64,000 nt of DNA from positions 30,880,430-30,944,429 of the forward strand of contig CM030359.1 of the NCBI GenBank assembly GCA_017893485.1, in the 5' to 3' direction. The notes under the pieces are model-generated. The model was not told the origin of the DNA, searched no databases, and saw only the letters and a program-made list of their open reading frames with translations. Both the position numbers and the translations under genes were made by a program. This stretch comes from Hemerocallis citrina (taxonomy: Eukaryota; Streptophyta; Magnoliopsida; Asparagales; Asphodelaceae). Below, piece after piece: positions 34,024-45,104 of the stretch. Every line of letters starts with the position of its first letter. Position 1 is the first letter of the stretch.

Positions 34024-35944
34024 AAGCTTGGCTGCATTTTACTAAGATCGGTGACTTAGATGGAAATGTGAAAGCAAAGTGTAATTATTGTGGGAAACCT
34101 TTTAATGTTGATACTAAAAAAAGGGACAACGGCTTTGAAAAATTACATGGATATTTGTCGGGCTAATCCACACAATAAAGAGACTTCCCAAAATCTCTTA
34201 AGTTTACAACCGGTTCAAAAAGGTAAAAATGGCGAGGGTGTCTTAACTAATTGGAGATTTAATCAAGATGAAGCTAGGAAGGCTCTAGCATATATGGTGA
34301 TAGTGGATGAGTTACCATTTAGTCATGTTGACCATCATGGGTTCCGTAAATCCATGTCTATTTGTTGTCCTATGTTTCATATTTCTTCACGTTCGATAAT
34401 CACAACAGACATTTATGAATTGTATGTTAAGGAGAAGGGGTTATTGAAAAAAATTCTTGTAAGAAACATGCCAAAAAAGTATCCATCACTACATATACTT
34501 GGACCTCGTTGTAGAGAATAAATTATATGTGTATCACTGCCCACTTCGTTGACAGTAATTGAAAATGCACAAAAAGATTCTGAATTTCTGTCCAATTTCT
34601 ACTCATAAAGGTGAGAGGTTAGGCATTGCGGTTGAAAATGCTTGTTGGATTGAGGTATTGATAAAGTATATTCAATAACAGTTGATCATGCAAGTGCAAA
34701 TGATGTTATGGTTAATCACTTGAAGAAGAAAAATAACAATTGGGGGCATAGTGTTCTTAATTGCAGGTATCTTCATATGTGGTGTGTTGCACATATAATA
34801 AATCTCATAGTGCAGAATGGGGTAAAAGAGATGGGAAAATCAGTTTCTCGAGTTCGTTCGGCCGTGAAATATGTTAGACAATCTCCTTCTTGTATAAGAA
34901 AATTTAAGGAATGTATTGAGATTGAAAAGATTTAGAGTAAGCGCATGTTGTGTCTTGATGTTGACACTAGGTGAAATTCCACATATCTTATGTTGGATAT
35001 GATGGAGAAATTTGAAAGAGCTTTTGAAAGATATAATGATAATAATCCTTTCTTTAGGAGTGACTTGGAGGAAGGGATTCCCGATGATGATTATTGGGCT
35101 AATGTAAGCGACTGTACAATTTTTAGAGCACTTTTATAATCTCACTTTGAAGGCATCAGACTCTGTATATGACTGCTAATAATTTTCTGCCCTAGTTAGA
35201 TGAAATTGATTGCCTTTTGAAATAGTTGAAAAAACAGCATTGATGTGAATTTAGCTTCAATGTCTTTTAAAATGAGTGAAAAATATAACAAATATTTGGG
35301 AACTTTGAAAAAGGTCAACTACTATGTATTTCTTGCCGTGATTCTAGATCCTAGGCACAAGATGAGATCTGTGGAGTTTTTTTTTTAAAGACAATATGAT
35401 GATGATGGAGAATTAGCCGCAAGAAAGGTGAACTCTATCAAGGAGGTTGCTGTTGAGTTTTACAACGAGTACAAAAAAAATTGATCCAGCCACAACCACT
35501 TCATCCTCTTGTAACACTTCTAGTACTTCATCTATTTTTGGTGTAGAAAATATAGCTATTTATAAACAATCTTACAAGAGATATAAGAAAGAAGCTGGAG
35601 GTCGAGATTCTAAATCTGAATTGGATAAGTATTTGGCAGAAGAATGTGAGGATGAAGAAGAAGAATTTCAAATTCTTGATTGGTGGAGGAAACATGAAAT
35701 TAGATTTCCTATTCTTGCTAAAATGGCTAGAGATGTTTTGGCTGTCCCTATTTCAACCGTTGGTTCAGAATCTTCATTTAGCACCGGTGGACGTATACTT
35801 GACCCATTTAGGAGCTCCTTGACTCCTAAGCTTGTGCAAGCGCTTGTGTGTGCACAAGATTCCTACGGTCCGATATTCGACCAATTTGTGCGGATGAAGA
35901 TTTGGAACAACTTGATAGGATTGAGAATGGTATTCTACTACTAA
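34024..35944 (+). pseudogene. hAT transposase (BED zinc finger and hATC dimerisation domain), broken
   Basis: Would cut and paste the element. The BED zinc finger lies at 34024-34170 (KAWLHFTKIGDLDG, CNYCGKPF). A frameshift occurs near 34125, and the finger's expected His is Tyr (LKNYMDIC). A middle region holds RKALAYMVIVDELPFSHVDH, CVAHIINLIVQNGVKEM and DVDTR-stop-NSTYLM, where the conserved Trp codon is now TGA (34971). The C-terminal hATC domain at 35700-35860 is intact in sequence: ILAKMARDVLAVPISTVGSE and SSFSTGGRILDPFRSSLTP. At least four open segments in different frames show it is not functional. The layout matches plant RICESLEEPER-type genes. Confidence 0.88.
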
Positions 35945-36369
35945 TCTTTAATATTGTAATTTGCGAACATCTATTCAAAATTTACTAAAAAGCTAACTTC
36001 TCATTTTACTTTACAACAGAGATGACAAATATTGGAGAAACGGAACCCGCAATTGTTGATATTTAATTTTGATGCTTTAGAGTTTGGTGTCAGGACCTTT
36101 GGTGAGTTTTTTTCTCTTTTGTTTCTTACAGTCATAGTTATACTATTTTTTTATTTGCCTCGTATTCAGTCATGTTTTATATTTTCATTGTATAAGGGTT
36201 CATGGTTTGGTTGATTTGCTAGATCGATTGGTGGTGGTTCATGTTGTGAGCCTATGAAGTCTATTTTATTTTTAATGTTTGGTTAATGAAGTATGAACTA
36301 TGAACTATGAATTTATTATGCTTTTTTCTATTTTACTAAATTTGGAGATTATATGATATCATTGGATCA

Positions 36370-36994
36370 TGTTGCTGCTTTTTTCGGTGTGGGAGCAAAC
36401 AGATAGTGAGTTAATAATGGATGGAAACTACTAAAAGTCAAACCTGTGCCTTGGCCATTAAAAGACATTAGAGCTCCTGAGATTGAATCTGGACCGTTGA
36501 TTGACCTCTGTGATATGAACTTGACGGTGGATGATGCGGCCGATGGACCTGCAAAAATATCTGAAATACCAGGGGGTGGCCCCCGGCGACAGACCCTCCG
36601 ATGCTCAAGTCAAAACCAGAAAGAGAGAGAGAGTAAGAGAGTAAAAACTGGTGAATTGTTGCTTACCTCGAGACTAAGGAGGGGGAGGAGTATTTATAGG
36701 CCTGAGAGACATTTTAGAAGCCGAATCGTGACCGTCGGATCTTTCATATCTCCCCCATGAAGAGATAAGATATCTCTGTAAAAGGATAAGATATGAGAGT
36801 CCTAGCCATCAGGGGTTAGGTGTCTCTCTTAGTGAGCCTAGTCTGTCACTTTTTATGGGCTTGAGAGAAGCCCATGTCTTGGAGTGGGCCCAGGCCTGTA
36901 AAATAGGCCTGTGATGGCTAATCTGCCTGTAGATGCTTTGAGATCCGTGCAGGGATCGTACGGTTCTGATCTGCTGCGATTTTTACCATCATCA
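36370..36994 (-). repeat. 3' LTR of element F
   Basis: 625 bp. The minus strand begins TGATGATGGTAAAAATC and ends GCAGCAACA. It has an intact minus-strand TATA box (GGCCTATAAATACTCC, 36688-36703), the family stem-loop block near 36550-36610, and a preceding polypurine tract. Confidence 0.93.
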
Positions 36995-37012
36995 TAAGCC
37001 CCCCACACCCAG
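36995..37012 (-). other. Polypurine tract of element F
   Basis: The minus strand reads CTGGGTGTGGGGGGCTTA directly before the 3' LTR. It would prime plus-strand DNA synthesis. Confidence 0.75.
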
Positions 37013-37639
37013 AAGGTGATTTTCATGGCTTTCAGAAAGTAGTACGTCTTATTTTCAGAGTCTGGCGAATAATCTTAGCAGTCGGAGTGTTCGGAGATAC
37101 CTGAAACTAATTTGTAGCTTCTGAAGATAGTGAATATTTTCCTGGATTTTTCCATATTTTTTTGGATTTCTCCGAATTTTCTGGGAATTTTTTAGAATTT
37201 TCCCATAGTTCTTCGGATTTCTCCGAATTTTATGGAATGCTCTAAAATCTCAAAATCACTATTTCGAATTTTATAATTAATAAATTCAATTTTTATTTTT
37301 TTTTGGATTTTTAATTATTTTTTCAAATTTAAATAATTATTTTTGAATTTTTTAATTGATTTTTCGAATTAAAAATGATTTTTAATTGTTTTTCTAAATT
37401 TATCAGATCCGGCGTGCATTTTGACGCGATCTGAGGAGATCTGGCGGTCGAAGGCTTTTGATCAGGCCGAAAAAATGTTGAGCGCTGATCAAGATCTGGC
37501 ACGATGATCTTGGAGATCGGACGACACCTAGATCGCCTTCTTCACCCCCTAGCTCGGCAAACGAAATCGCCGAGCTACTTTCATCTCCTTCGATGTGTAG
37601 CTCGGTGAGTACCTCCTTCGACAACTCTGGAGCTATGGA

Positions 37640-38130
37640 GACCTCGCTCCAAGATTTTGCCGAGCTGTGGAACTGTCAACTCTCCCGCTGATCTACGGGA
37701 TTGAGCATCGCTTGACTTCGAATCTCTGGTTCTCGCTCGGACTTCGATGCCGATGCTCCGTCACCTATGGGAGTGTCGAACTAGCTCCTCTTGGTTGAGC
37801 TACGGAGCTTGGAGTCCTCGCCGAGCTATGGAAGCTCCAGATTCGCCGAGCTATGGAGTTTTGACACTCACTGAGCTATGGGTTCGTTTGTCTTCGTCGA
37901 GCCATGGTGTTCGAGTACTCCGACTAGCAATGGCCATGGGGAGCACTCACCGAGCTATGATAGCTCATTTTCGCCGAGCTACGGAGTGCTCCGCTGAGCT
38001 ATCGAGCTCGCTACTTCACCGAGATACGGTGACTTGGGAATTCGCCGAGCTACGGTAGCTCGTTTTGCCGAGCTATGGTGCTCAAATTCTCACCGAGCTA
38101 TGGGATTTGAGCACTCACCGAGCTACAGAG
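37640..38130 (-). repeat. Degenerate tandem repeat of about 25 bp in element F
   Basis: The core CGCCGAGCTATGGAG and variants recurs about a dozen times between 37640 and 38130, with spacings of 19-30 bases (for example 37821, 37846, 37871, 37897, 37950, 37974, 38045, 38067, 38093, 38118). It is unrelated to the 60-bp unit. The flanking stretches 37013-37639 and 38131-38769 are AT-rich or mixed with no gene recognised. Confidence 0.8.
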
Positions 38131-38769
38131 TTAGGATTTTTTGAGCTCTGGGAGATTTGGATTCGAGCAATGTTTCGAGCTCCATGGGTTTCAGCGAGGA
38201 GACTTCAGCCTGGAGCGATGCTGAGGTCTCGATAGGGAGCGGAGGAGCTTGGTTTGGTCAAGGCATTGCTTGAGGTGGAGTGACGACGAGTGTGGGCGAG
38301 ATCATCTTCGAGTTTTCAACGAAGAAATTTCGAAGGAAATTTGGCGCCGAAACGTGAAGAAGAAGAAAGAAGAGGAGGATAAGTGGTTCGGTTCGGGTAT
38401 AATTGAGTTCGGGTTTGGATCGCCACCCGTTAGAACCTTTACTGTTTAACTCTTGAGTTGCTTGCGGGTTTTTGTTGTGAATCCGACCCGTTTTGATGCC
38501 CTCCAGCACATCATCTCCTATTTCACACGTTAGGAATGTGCGTGCTTTGGATATTTGCATTTTTGCAATTCTTAGAATTTTTAGAAGATTTTTGGAGTTT
38601 TTTTAGCTTGGGTTTGCATATAAATTTTTATACATATATTTACTGTCGTGTATATGCAACAACTTATAAATATGTGTAAAATTACTTATATGTGTATACC
38701 CAGCTTTTTACCCCATCACCGTTGATTGGTGGATCTTGTATGTATATCACTAGCTATGATAGGAGAGCT

Positions 38770-41700
38770 GTTGTAGACTTGTTGTTTGATCCCAACAAGT
38801 TGTTGTGGCATATCCGGAACAGAGTTGAACGTTTCAGCTTATCGTTTGTGCCCAACAAGTGTGCAGAGAACTCTGCGATGGAGTTGAATGTTGAGCTTGC
38901 CGTTTGATCCTAGCAAGTTTGGAGTGAGCTCTGAGATAGAGTCGAACGTTCAAGCTTTCCGTTTGCGCCCGGCAAGTTTAGAGTGAATTCTGAGACAGAG
39001 TCGATGTGGAAATTGCCGTTTGGTCCCGGTGAGTTTGGAGACGACTCTAAGATAGAGTTGACCGCTCAAGCTCACCGTTTGCGCCTGGCAAGTTTAGCGG
39101 GACAACTCTTTGACTGAGTTGACGTAGAGCTTGTTGTTTGTTCCCAGCAAGTCTGGACAAAACTCGGTGGCCGAATTGAGTGCTGAACTTGCTGTTTGCG
39201 CTCAGCAAGCGTGTAGAGACCTCTGTGATAGAGGTGAACGTTCAAGCTTGCCGATTGATCCCGACAAGTTCGTAGAGACAACTCTGTTGCTGAGTTGACT
39301 TCGAGCTTGCTGTTTGTTCCCAGCAAGTTTGGAGAGAACTCAGTAGGAGAATTGAGTGCTGAACTTGCTGTTTGCACCCAGCAAGCGTGTAGGTTTAGCT
39401 CGTTGATTGAGTTGGTTGTTGCACTTACTGTTTGCGCCTAGCAAGCGTGTAGGTTCAACTCGTTGATTGAGTTGATGTAGGAATGGCCGTTTGGCCCCAA
39501 CGATGTTCGAGACAACTCTGAGATAGAGTTGATGTAGGAACGGCCGTTTGACCCCGGTAACGTTCGAGACAACTTTGAGATAGAGTTGATGTAAGAACTG
39601 CCGTTTGGTCTCGGCGAGATTGGAGATGACTCTATGACAGAGTTGGATGTTACACCTATTGTTTGCACCCAGCAAGTGTGTAGAGACAACTCTGAGATAG
39701 AGTTGATGTAGGAACTGCCGTTTGACTCCGGCGAGTTTGTTAGGAGCAACTCATGCCTGAGTTATGTGTTGAACTTGTTGTTTGTTCCCAACAAGCTTAG
39801 AGAGCACTCTATGACAGAGTTGGAGGATGCACCTGCTGTTTGCGCCTAGCAAGCCTGTAGAGACAACTTCTTGATTGAGTTGGTCTAGAAACTGCCATTT
39901 GACTCCGGTGTGTTTAGAGACAACTCTGAGATAGAGCTGATGTAGAAACTGCCGTTTGATCCCGGCGAGTTTGTGGGGATAGCTATGAGATTCACTTGAG
40001 CTTGAACTTGTTGTTTGACCCCAGCAAGTTGTTAGTGGTGCTTGGGTGAAGACCAAGGTGTTGGAATCATTGTGAGGAGCCAATGAGCGTAGAGTGGAAC
40101 ATTGAACTCACTGTTTGGAGCCAACGAGTTATGGACGGAGCTCAAGCATAGAGCAAGGCATCGAACTCGTTGTTTGGAGCCAACGAGCTATTTGGTGAAT
40201 CTTGAGCAAAGATCAAGGCATTGAACTCGCTGTTTGGAACCAACGAGCTATTTGGTGGAGCTTGAGCGAAGACCAAAGTTTTGAGCTCATTGTTTGGAGC
40301 CAACAAGTTATTGATGAAGCTTGAGTATATAACAAGGGATCGAACTCGTTGTTTGGAGCCAACGAGCTGTTGATGGAGCTCAAGTGATGAGCAGAGCACT
40401 GAACTTGTTGTTTGGGACAAACGGGTTGTTGATGGAGCCCAGGCTGTATGCAGAGCACTGAACCGTTTGTTTGGGAAAAACGAGTTATTGATGGAGCTGA
40501 AGCAGCGAGAAAAGCGCTGAACTCGTTGTTTGGGACCAACGAGTTTCTAATGGAGCTCATGCGGCGAGCAGAGCACTGAACTCATTGTTTGGGACAAACA
40601 AGTTGTTGATGGAGCCCAGGCAAAGTGCGGAACACTGAACCATTTTTTTGGGACCAACGAGTTGTTAATGGAGCTCAAGCAGAGAGCAGAGCGTTGAAAT
40701 CGTTGTTTGGGACAAACAAGTTGTTGATGGAGCACCAGCAATGAGCAGAGCACTGAACTCGTTGTTTGGGACCAACGAGTTGTTGATGGGGCTCATGCAG
40801 AAAGCAGAGCACTGAACTCGTTGTTTGGGACCAACGACTTGTAGGCAGATCCTGAATGAAGGCCAAGGTGTTGAACCAAGGCATTGAACTCATTGTTTAG
40901 AACCAACGAGTTATTAAGCAGAGTGTTGAACTCGTTGTTGGGAGCCAACGAGCTATTTGGTGGAGCTTGAGCGGAGACCAAGGCATTGATCCCATTGGTC
41001 AGGGCCAACGAGTTGTTGATGGAGCTTAAGCTGTAAGCGGAGTGCTGAACTCGTTGTTTGGGATCAACAAGTTGTTGATGGAGCTTGAGCGAAAAACAAA
41101 GTGTTGAACTTGTTGTTTGGAGCCAACGAGGTATTTGGTGAAGCTTGAACAAAGACCAAGGCATTGAACTCACTATTTGGAACCAACAAGCTATTTGGTG
41201 GAGCTTGAGCGAAGACCAAAGTGTTGAGCTCATTGTTTGGAGCCAACAAGTTATTGAAGAAGCCTGAGTATAGAGCAAGGCGTCGAACTCGTTGTTTGGA
41301 GCCAACAAGCTGTTGATGGAGCTCAAGTGGCGAGCAGAGCGCTGAACTTGTTGTTTGGGACAAACTGGTTATTGATGGAGCCCAGGCAGAGTGCAGAGCA
41401 CTGAACCGTTTGTTTGGGACAAACGAGTTTTTGATGGAGCTCAAGTGGCGAGAAAAGTACTGAACTCGTTGTTTGTACCAACAAGTTGCTAATGGAGCTC
41501 AGGTGGCGAGCAGAGTGCTGAACTCGTTGTTTGGGACAAACGAGTTATTGATGGAGCCCAGGCGAAGTGCGGAGCACTGAACCGTTTGTTTGGGACCAAC
41601 AAGTTGTTGATGGAGCTCAAGCGGAGAGCAGAGCGCTAAAATCATTATTTGGGACAAATGAGTTGTTGTTGGAGCTCCAGCGGCGAGCGGAGCGCTGAAC

Positions 41701-42680
41701 TCGTTGTTTAGGACAAACAAGCTATTGATGGAGCTCAAGCAGCGAGCAGAGCGCTGAACTCGTTGGTTGGGACCAAAGAGTTGTAGGCCGAGCCTGAACG
41801 AAGGCCAAGGTGTTGAACCAAGGCATTGAACTCATTGTTTAGAACCAACGAGTTATTGAGCAGAGTGTTGAACTCGTTGTTGAGAGCCAACGAGCTATTT
41901 GGTGGAGCTTGAGCGGAGACTAAGGCATTGATCCTGTTGGTCAGGGCCAACGAGTTGTTGATGGAGCTCAAGCTGTAAGCAGAGTGCTGAACTCGTTGTT
42001 TGGGACCAATGAGTTGTTGATGGAGCTTGAGCAAAAACCAAAGTATTGAACTCGTTGTTTGGAGACAACGAGCTATTTTATGAAGCTTGAGTGGTGACCA
42101 AGGCATTGATCCCGTTGGTCAGGGCCAACGAGTTGTTGATGGAGCTCAAGCTGTAAGTGGAGCGCTAAACTCGTTGTTTGGGACCAACGAATTGTTGATG
42201 GAGCTTGAGCGAAAACCAAAGTGTTGAACTCGTTGTTTGGAGCCAACAAGCTATTTGGTGAAGCTTGAGCGAATACCATGGCATTGAACTCGTTGTTGGG
42301 AGCCAAAAAATTATTGATGGAGCTTAAGCGGTGAGCAGAGTGCTGAACTCGTTGTTTAGGACCAACGAGTTGCTGATGGAGCTCAAGCGGCGAGCGGAGC
42401 GCTTAACTCGTTGTTTGGAGCCAACGAGCTATTGATGGAGCTCGAGCAGTAAGTAGAGCGCTGAACTAGTTGTTTTGGACAAACAAGTTGTTGATGGAGC
42501 TCCAGCAGTAAGCAGAGCACTGAACTCATTGTTTGGGACAAACGAGCTATTGATGGAGCTCAAGCGACGAGCAGAGCTTGGGGTGTTGGACCCGTTGCTC
42601 GATATTGACGAGTGGTTGGCCGGAGGAACTCAAGTGGTGCGCGGAGTGCCAAACTCATTTTTAAAGCGGATGAGTTGTGG
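38770..42680 (-). repeat. 60-bp tandem array (about 65 units) in the 3' region of element F
   Basis: Units of 60 bp recur with almost no phase drift. Each carries a short inverted repeat around a conserved TTTG-containing 8-base loop, for example arms CTCGTTG and CAACGAG with loop TTTGGGAC (40756-40781). Two subfamilies occur: 38770-40030 with GAGATAGAGTT-type spacers, and 40080-42680 with GGAGCTCAAGC-type spacers. As 60 is a multiple of three, long open frames run through it (up to 177 codons at 41326-40793, minus strand). Their 20-residue repeat is of the type SLVPNNEFSALL. Hypervariable 3' regions with satellites are known in Tat-lineage elements. Confidence 0.93.
40170..42040 (-). repeat. 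Higher-order duplication of about 0.94 kb within the 60-bp array
   Basis: A block of about fifteen or sixteen distinguishable 60-bp units is repeated once. Landmarks pair up: TATTTGGTGGAGCTTGAGCG at 40249 and 41192, the cluster with GGAGCCCAGGC near 40433 and 41372, and TTGTAGGC (40839 and 41771). Offsets are 932-943 bases. The two blocks resemble each other more than neighbouring units do, showing segmental expansion. Confidence 0.82.
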
Positions 42681-43539
42681 GGATTCTGAATCTTCTTAGT
42701 ATGGAAGTGAAGTCACTTGTGTTTACTCAGCATTGGGATGATTCCCTTCTTCTCTCTACTGACAAGTGGTTGCGTGCATGGATTGAGGTTCTCCGGGATA
42801 CTGAGATTGTCCTCCTTCGTGATACGCTGTGCTTGACAGAGTTGGAACTATCCTGTTTGCACGGCGCTTCAAGCGGGACGGAGTTGGAGTTTGCTCAAGT
42901 GAAGGAGGTCGAATGAATCTGGAGTTTGCTTGTCTAAGGAAGATTTGTCTTGAATATCATTATCAAGAGTTGAGGCGGCCCTTTGGGGCTGTTAGCTGGT
43001 AGGAGGCCGACGAGGAGTTTTGTTTCTTTTTGGTAGAGCATCTCTCCAGTGTGTATAGTTGGAAGAACAGCTTGCATGACAGTTTGTCGCACAATGTTCG
43101 CAGGACTTTCGGTAGCAATTCTTAGACATGAAATGTGGATTCATTGTAACTTTGCTGTTGTAATGAGACTTGTAGTTTATGGAGTTAGAAGTCTTCTACA
43201 TGCCAGTGTCTTGTCCTGTAATACATTGTCTTGGGGGTTGGCTAGTCGTATGAGCTGCTCTTGGGAGGGTTAGACTTTGGACTAGCCGTTTTGTATTTGC
43301 AGACGTCTGTAGTTCTACTGGATCTGAACATATGAGTTGGTGATAGTTCTGTGATTTACGGGATTCATTTCACATGCTTGATCCTTACTGTCATGGTTGA
43401 GGTGTCATCGACGGGTTCTCTGTCACTAAATAACAGGGCCTCAAGTCTATTGTGTATAACTTAGAGATCTGTCGACGGTATATGACAGAGTGTAGCATTG
43501 CTCTGTCTTGAACCCAGCTAGTTGTAGGGAGAACTCTGA

Positions 43540-44440
43540 AGGAGATTTGTTTTCCAAACTTACTGTATGGGGCCTCTGACAAATTGTGAGAGTCACATCG
43601 AATGGAGAGTTGAATCCCAAGTGCGGCTTTTTACAAGTGTTGCTAGGGTAACTTCGATCCATGATTTTGGACCTATTAATCTGTTGTTGAGGAAATTTAA
43701 CTAGTTGCAGGAATAGATCAAATGGCGAGTTGAACTCTGAATGTATGTCATTACAGGTTGCGAGAGTAACTCTGAACCATGAACATGGATTCCGAACTTG
43801 TTAGTTTAAGTATTAATAGGTTGCAGGAGCAGCTCGAATGGTAAACCGCACTCTGAACTTGCTTCTTTGCAAATTGACAGGGTCTCTTTTGAACCATGAA
43901 CTGGACTCCGAACCGGTCGTCGAGGCGTTGACAGATTGCAGGAGCAGATCGAATAGCGAAGTGCACTGTGAATTTGCGTTATTGCAAATTGTTTAGAGTC
44001 CTTATCGAGCCATAGGTATGGATTCCAAATCCGTCTTACGGGGAGACTCGCAACAAGTGTTTGGTGCTACTTAAGTGTTTAAGTGTGGCACTCAACTTGT
44101 TGTTTCCGAGCCTCCAGGGAAGTTCAACTAGTTGCAGGATCAGATCGATCGGTGAATTGTGTTCTAAGCATGCGAGGTTGCATGCCATAACTCCCGAGTT
44201 CTGGATTCCGAACTTGCGTTGTAGAAAGCTTGTAACGAGTGTTTAGCGCCACTTTGAATGTAAGTTAGGCGTGTAGCTCGTTGTTTGCTTTGATGAATTA
44301 ACAGGTTGTAGGAGCAGTTCGATTGGCGAAGCGCACTCTGAACTTGATTCATTGTAGATTGCTGTAGTAACTTCGCATTATGGATGTGGGCTCCGAACCC
44401 GTCGCGTAGGAAGCTTTTAACAATTTTGGTGTCGTTTTTA
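43540..44440 (-). repeat. Degenerate tandem repeat, unit about 115-170 bp, in element F
   Basis: Plus-strand blocks related to AGGAGCAGATCGAATAGCGA and GCACTCTGAACTTG recur near 43590, 43710, 43830, 43940, 44140 and 44310. Early spacings are about 110-120 bases, later ones about 170-200. Several units contain a variant of the integrase tail codons: near 44085 the minus strand reads AACAACAAGTTGAGTGCC, versus TACAACGAGTTGAGTGCC in the integrase remnant. The next stretch, 42681-43539, has no clear repeat or gene. Confidence 0.7.
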
Positions 44441-44454
44441 TGTACAAGTTTGGC

Positions 44455-44600
44455 ACTCAACTCGTTGTACTTCACAAGGTGCTCTACTTTCCAAGTCCCT
44501 ACTGATATCTCCCTGGCCATCGGGTCTTCAAGTTGATGAGCTGTCAGGCGAACAACTTGGTAGACCTTTCCTGGACTTGCCTATTTTGCAGAGAGCCCCC
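44455..44600 (-). pseudogene. pol: Integrase C-terminal remnant of element F
   Basis: The minus strand reads GKVYQVVRLTAHQLED and then GTWKVEHLVKYNELSAKL. This looks like the end of Tat integrases, which have the pattern VVR-x-LED-x-W-x-HL-x-KY. It lies only some 280 bases after the protease-downstream block, so roughly 3 kb of RT, RNase H and integrase core is gone. The deletion joint falls between about 44600 and 44860 and cannot be placed exactly. The identification rests on a short match. Confidence 0.6.
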
Positions 44601-44879
44601 CATTGTTTTGCATAGAGAAAGGGAAATCTTCTGATGTATCAATGTGTTTAAGCAAGATTATTTTTTTTCGTCGACTGAGCGGAGTGGCTTCGGGTGAGGG
44701 ATTCAAGTTTATTACTATATCATGATGAGAAATAGTTTGGACCTGGCGAGAGATGGTGTAACAGGTTTGGAAGTTCTTGGTAGAATTTGTTATGGCAGAG
44801 GCTTCAAGCTCGTTTACAGTTTTGGAGTTATTGTGACTGTTTTCTGGCGGTATCTTTATGGCGCCGAGGGGGAGAATGG

Positions 44880-45104
44880 AGCCCCCCGTTGTGGCGGTGT
44901 AGCATGTTCATGCTGCAACTTGGATTCCTACTGCTTGTCCTATGCTAGCTGTTGTTAGGAACTTCATTTTCGTGTGAAATACGAAGGCAATTGCATGGAA
45001 TACAGCCCGGTCTGGACGACCGAATGTGGCATTGTATGCAGCTTTGACATCGACTACCAAAGAGTCCAGTGCTTCCGTTTGAATAACGGGGGCTTTACTT
45101 GCTG
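44880..45104 (-). pseudogene. pol: Second half of element F's protease region, separated by insertion G
   Basis: The minus strand reads EALDSLVVDVKAAYNATFGR and, further on, HTKMKFLTTASIG and GGSILPLGAIKIPPE. These correspond in order to the protease-downstream blocks in elements A and C. The first half of the domain lies at 56297-56500, on the other side of the chromovirus. The duplication TGCTG at 45100-45104 and 56297-56301 marks the cut. Confidence 0.8.

Noticed and set aside
38770..42680. CRISPR-like array of regularly spaced repeats
   Set aside because: The 60-bp units are contiguous, with no unique spacers and no cas-like genes. The setting is a plant retrotransposon.
44590..44900. 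Minus-strand GGGGGGCTC motifs as extra polypurine tracts of F
   Set aside because: They are not followed by LTR sequence. Similar runs occur in coding parts, so they are probably incidental.
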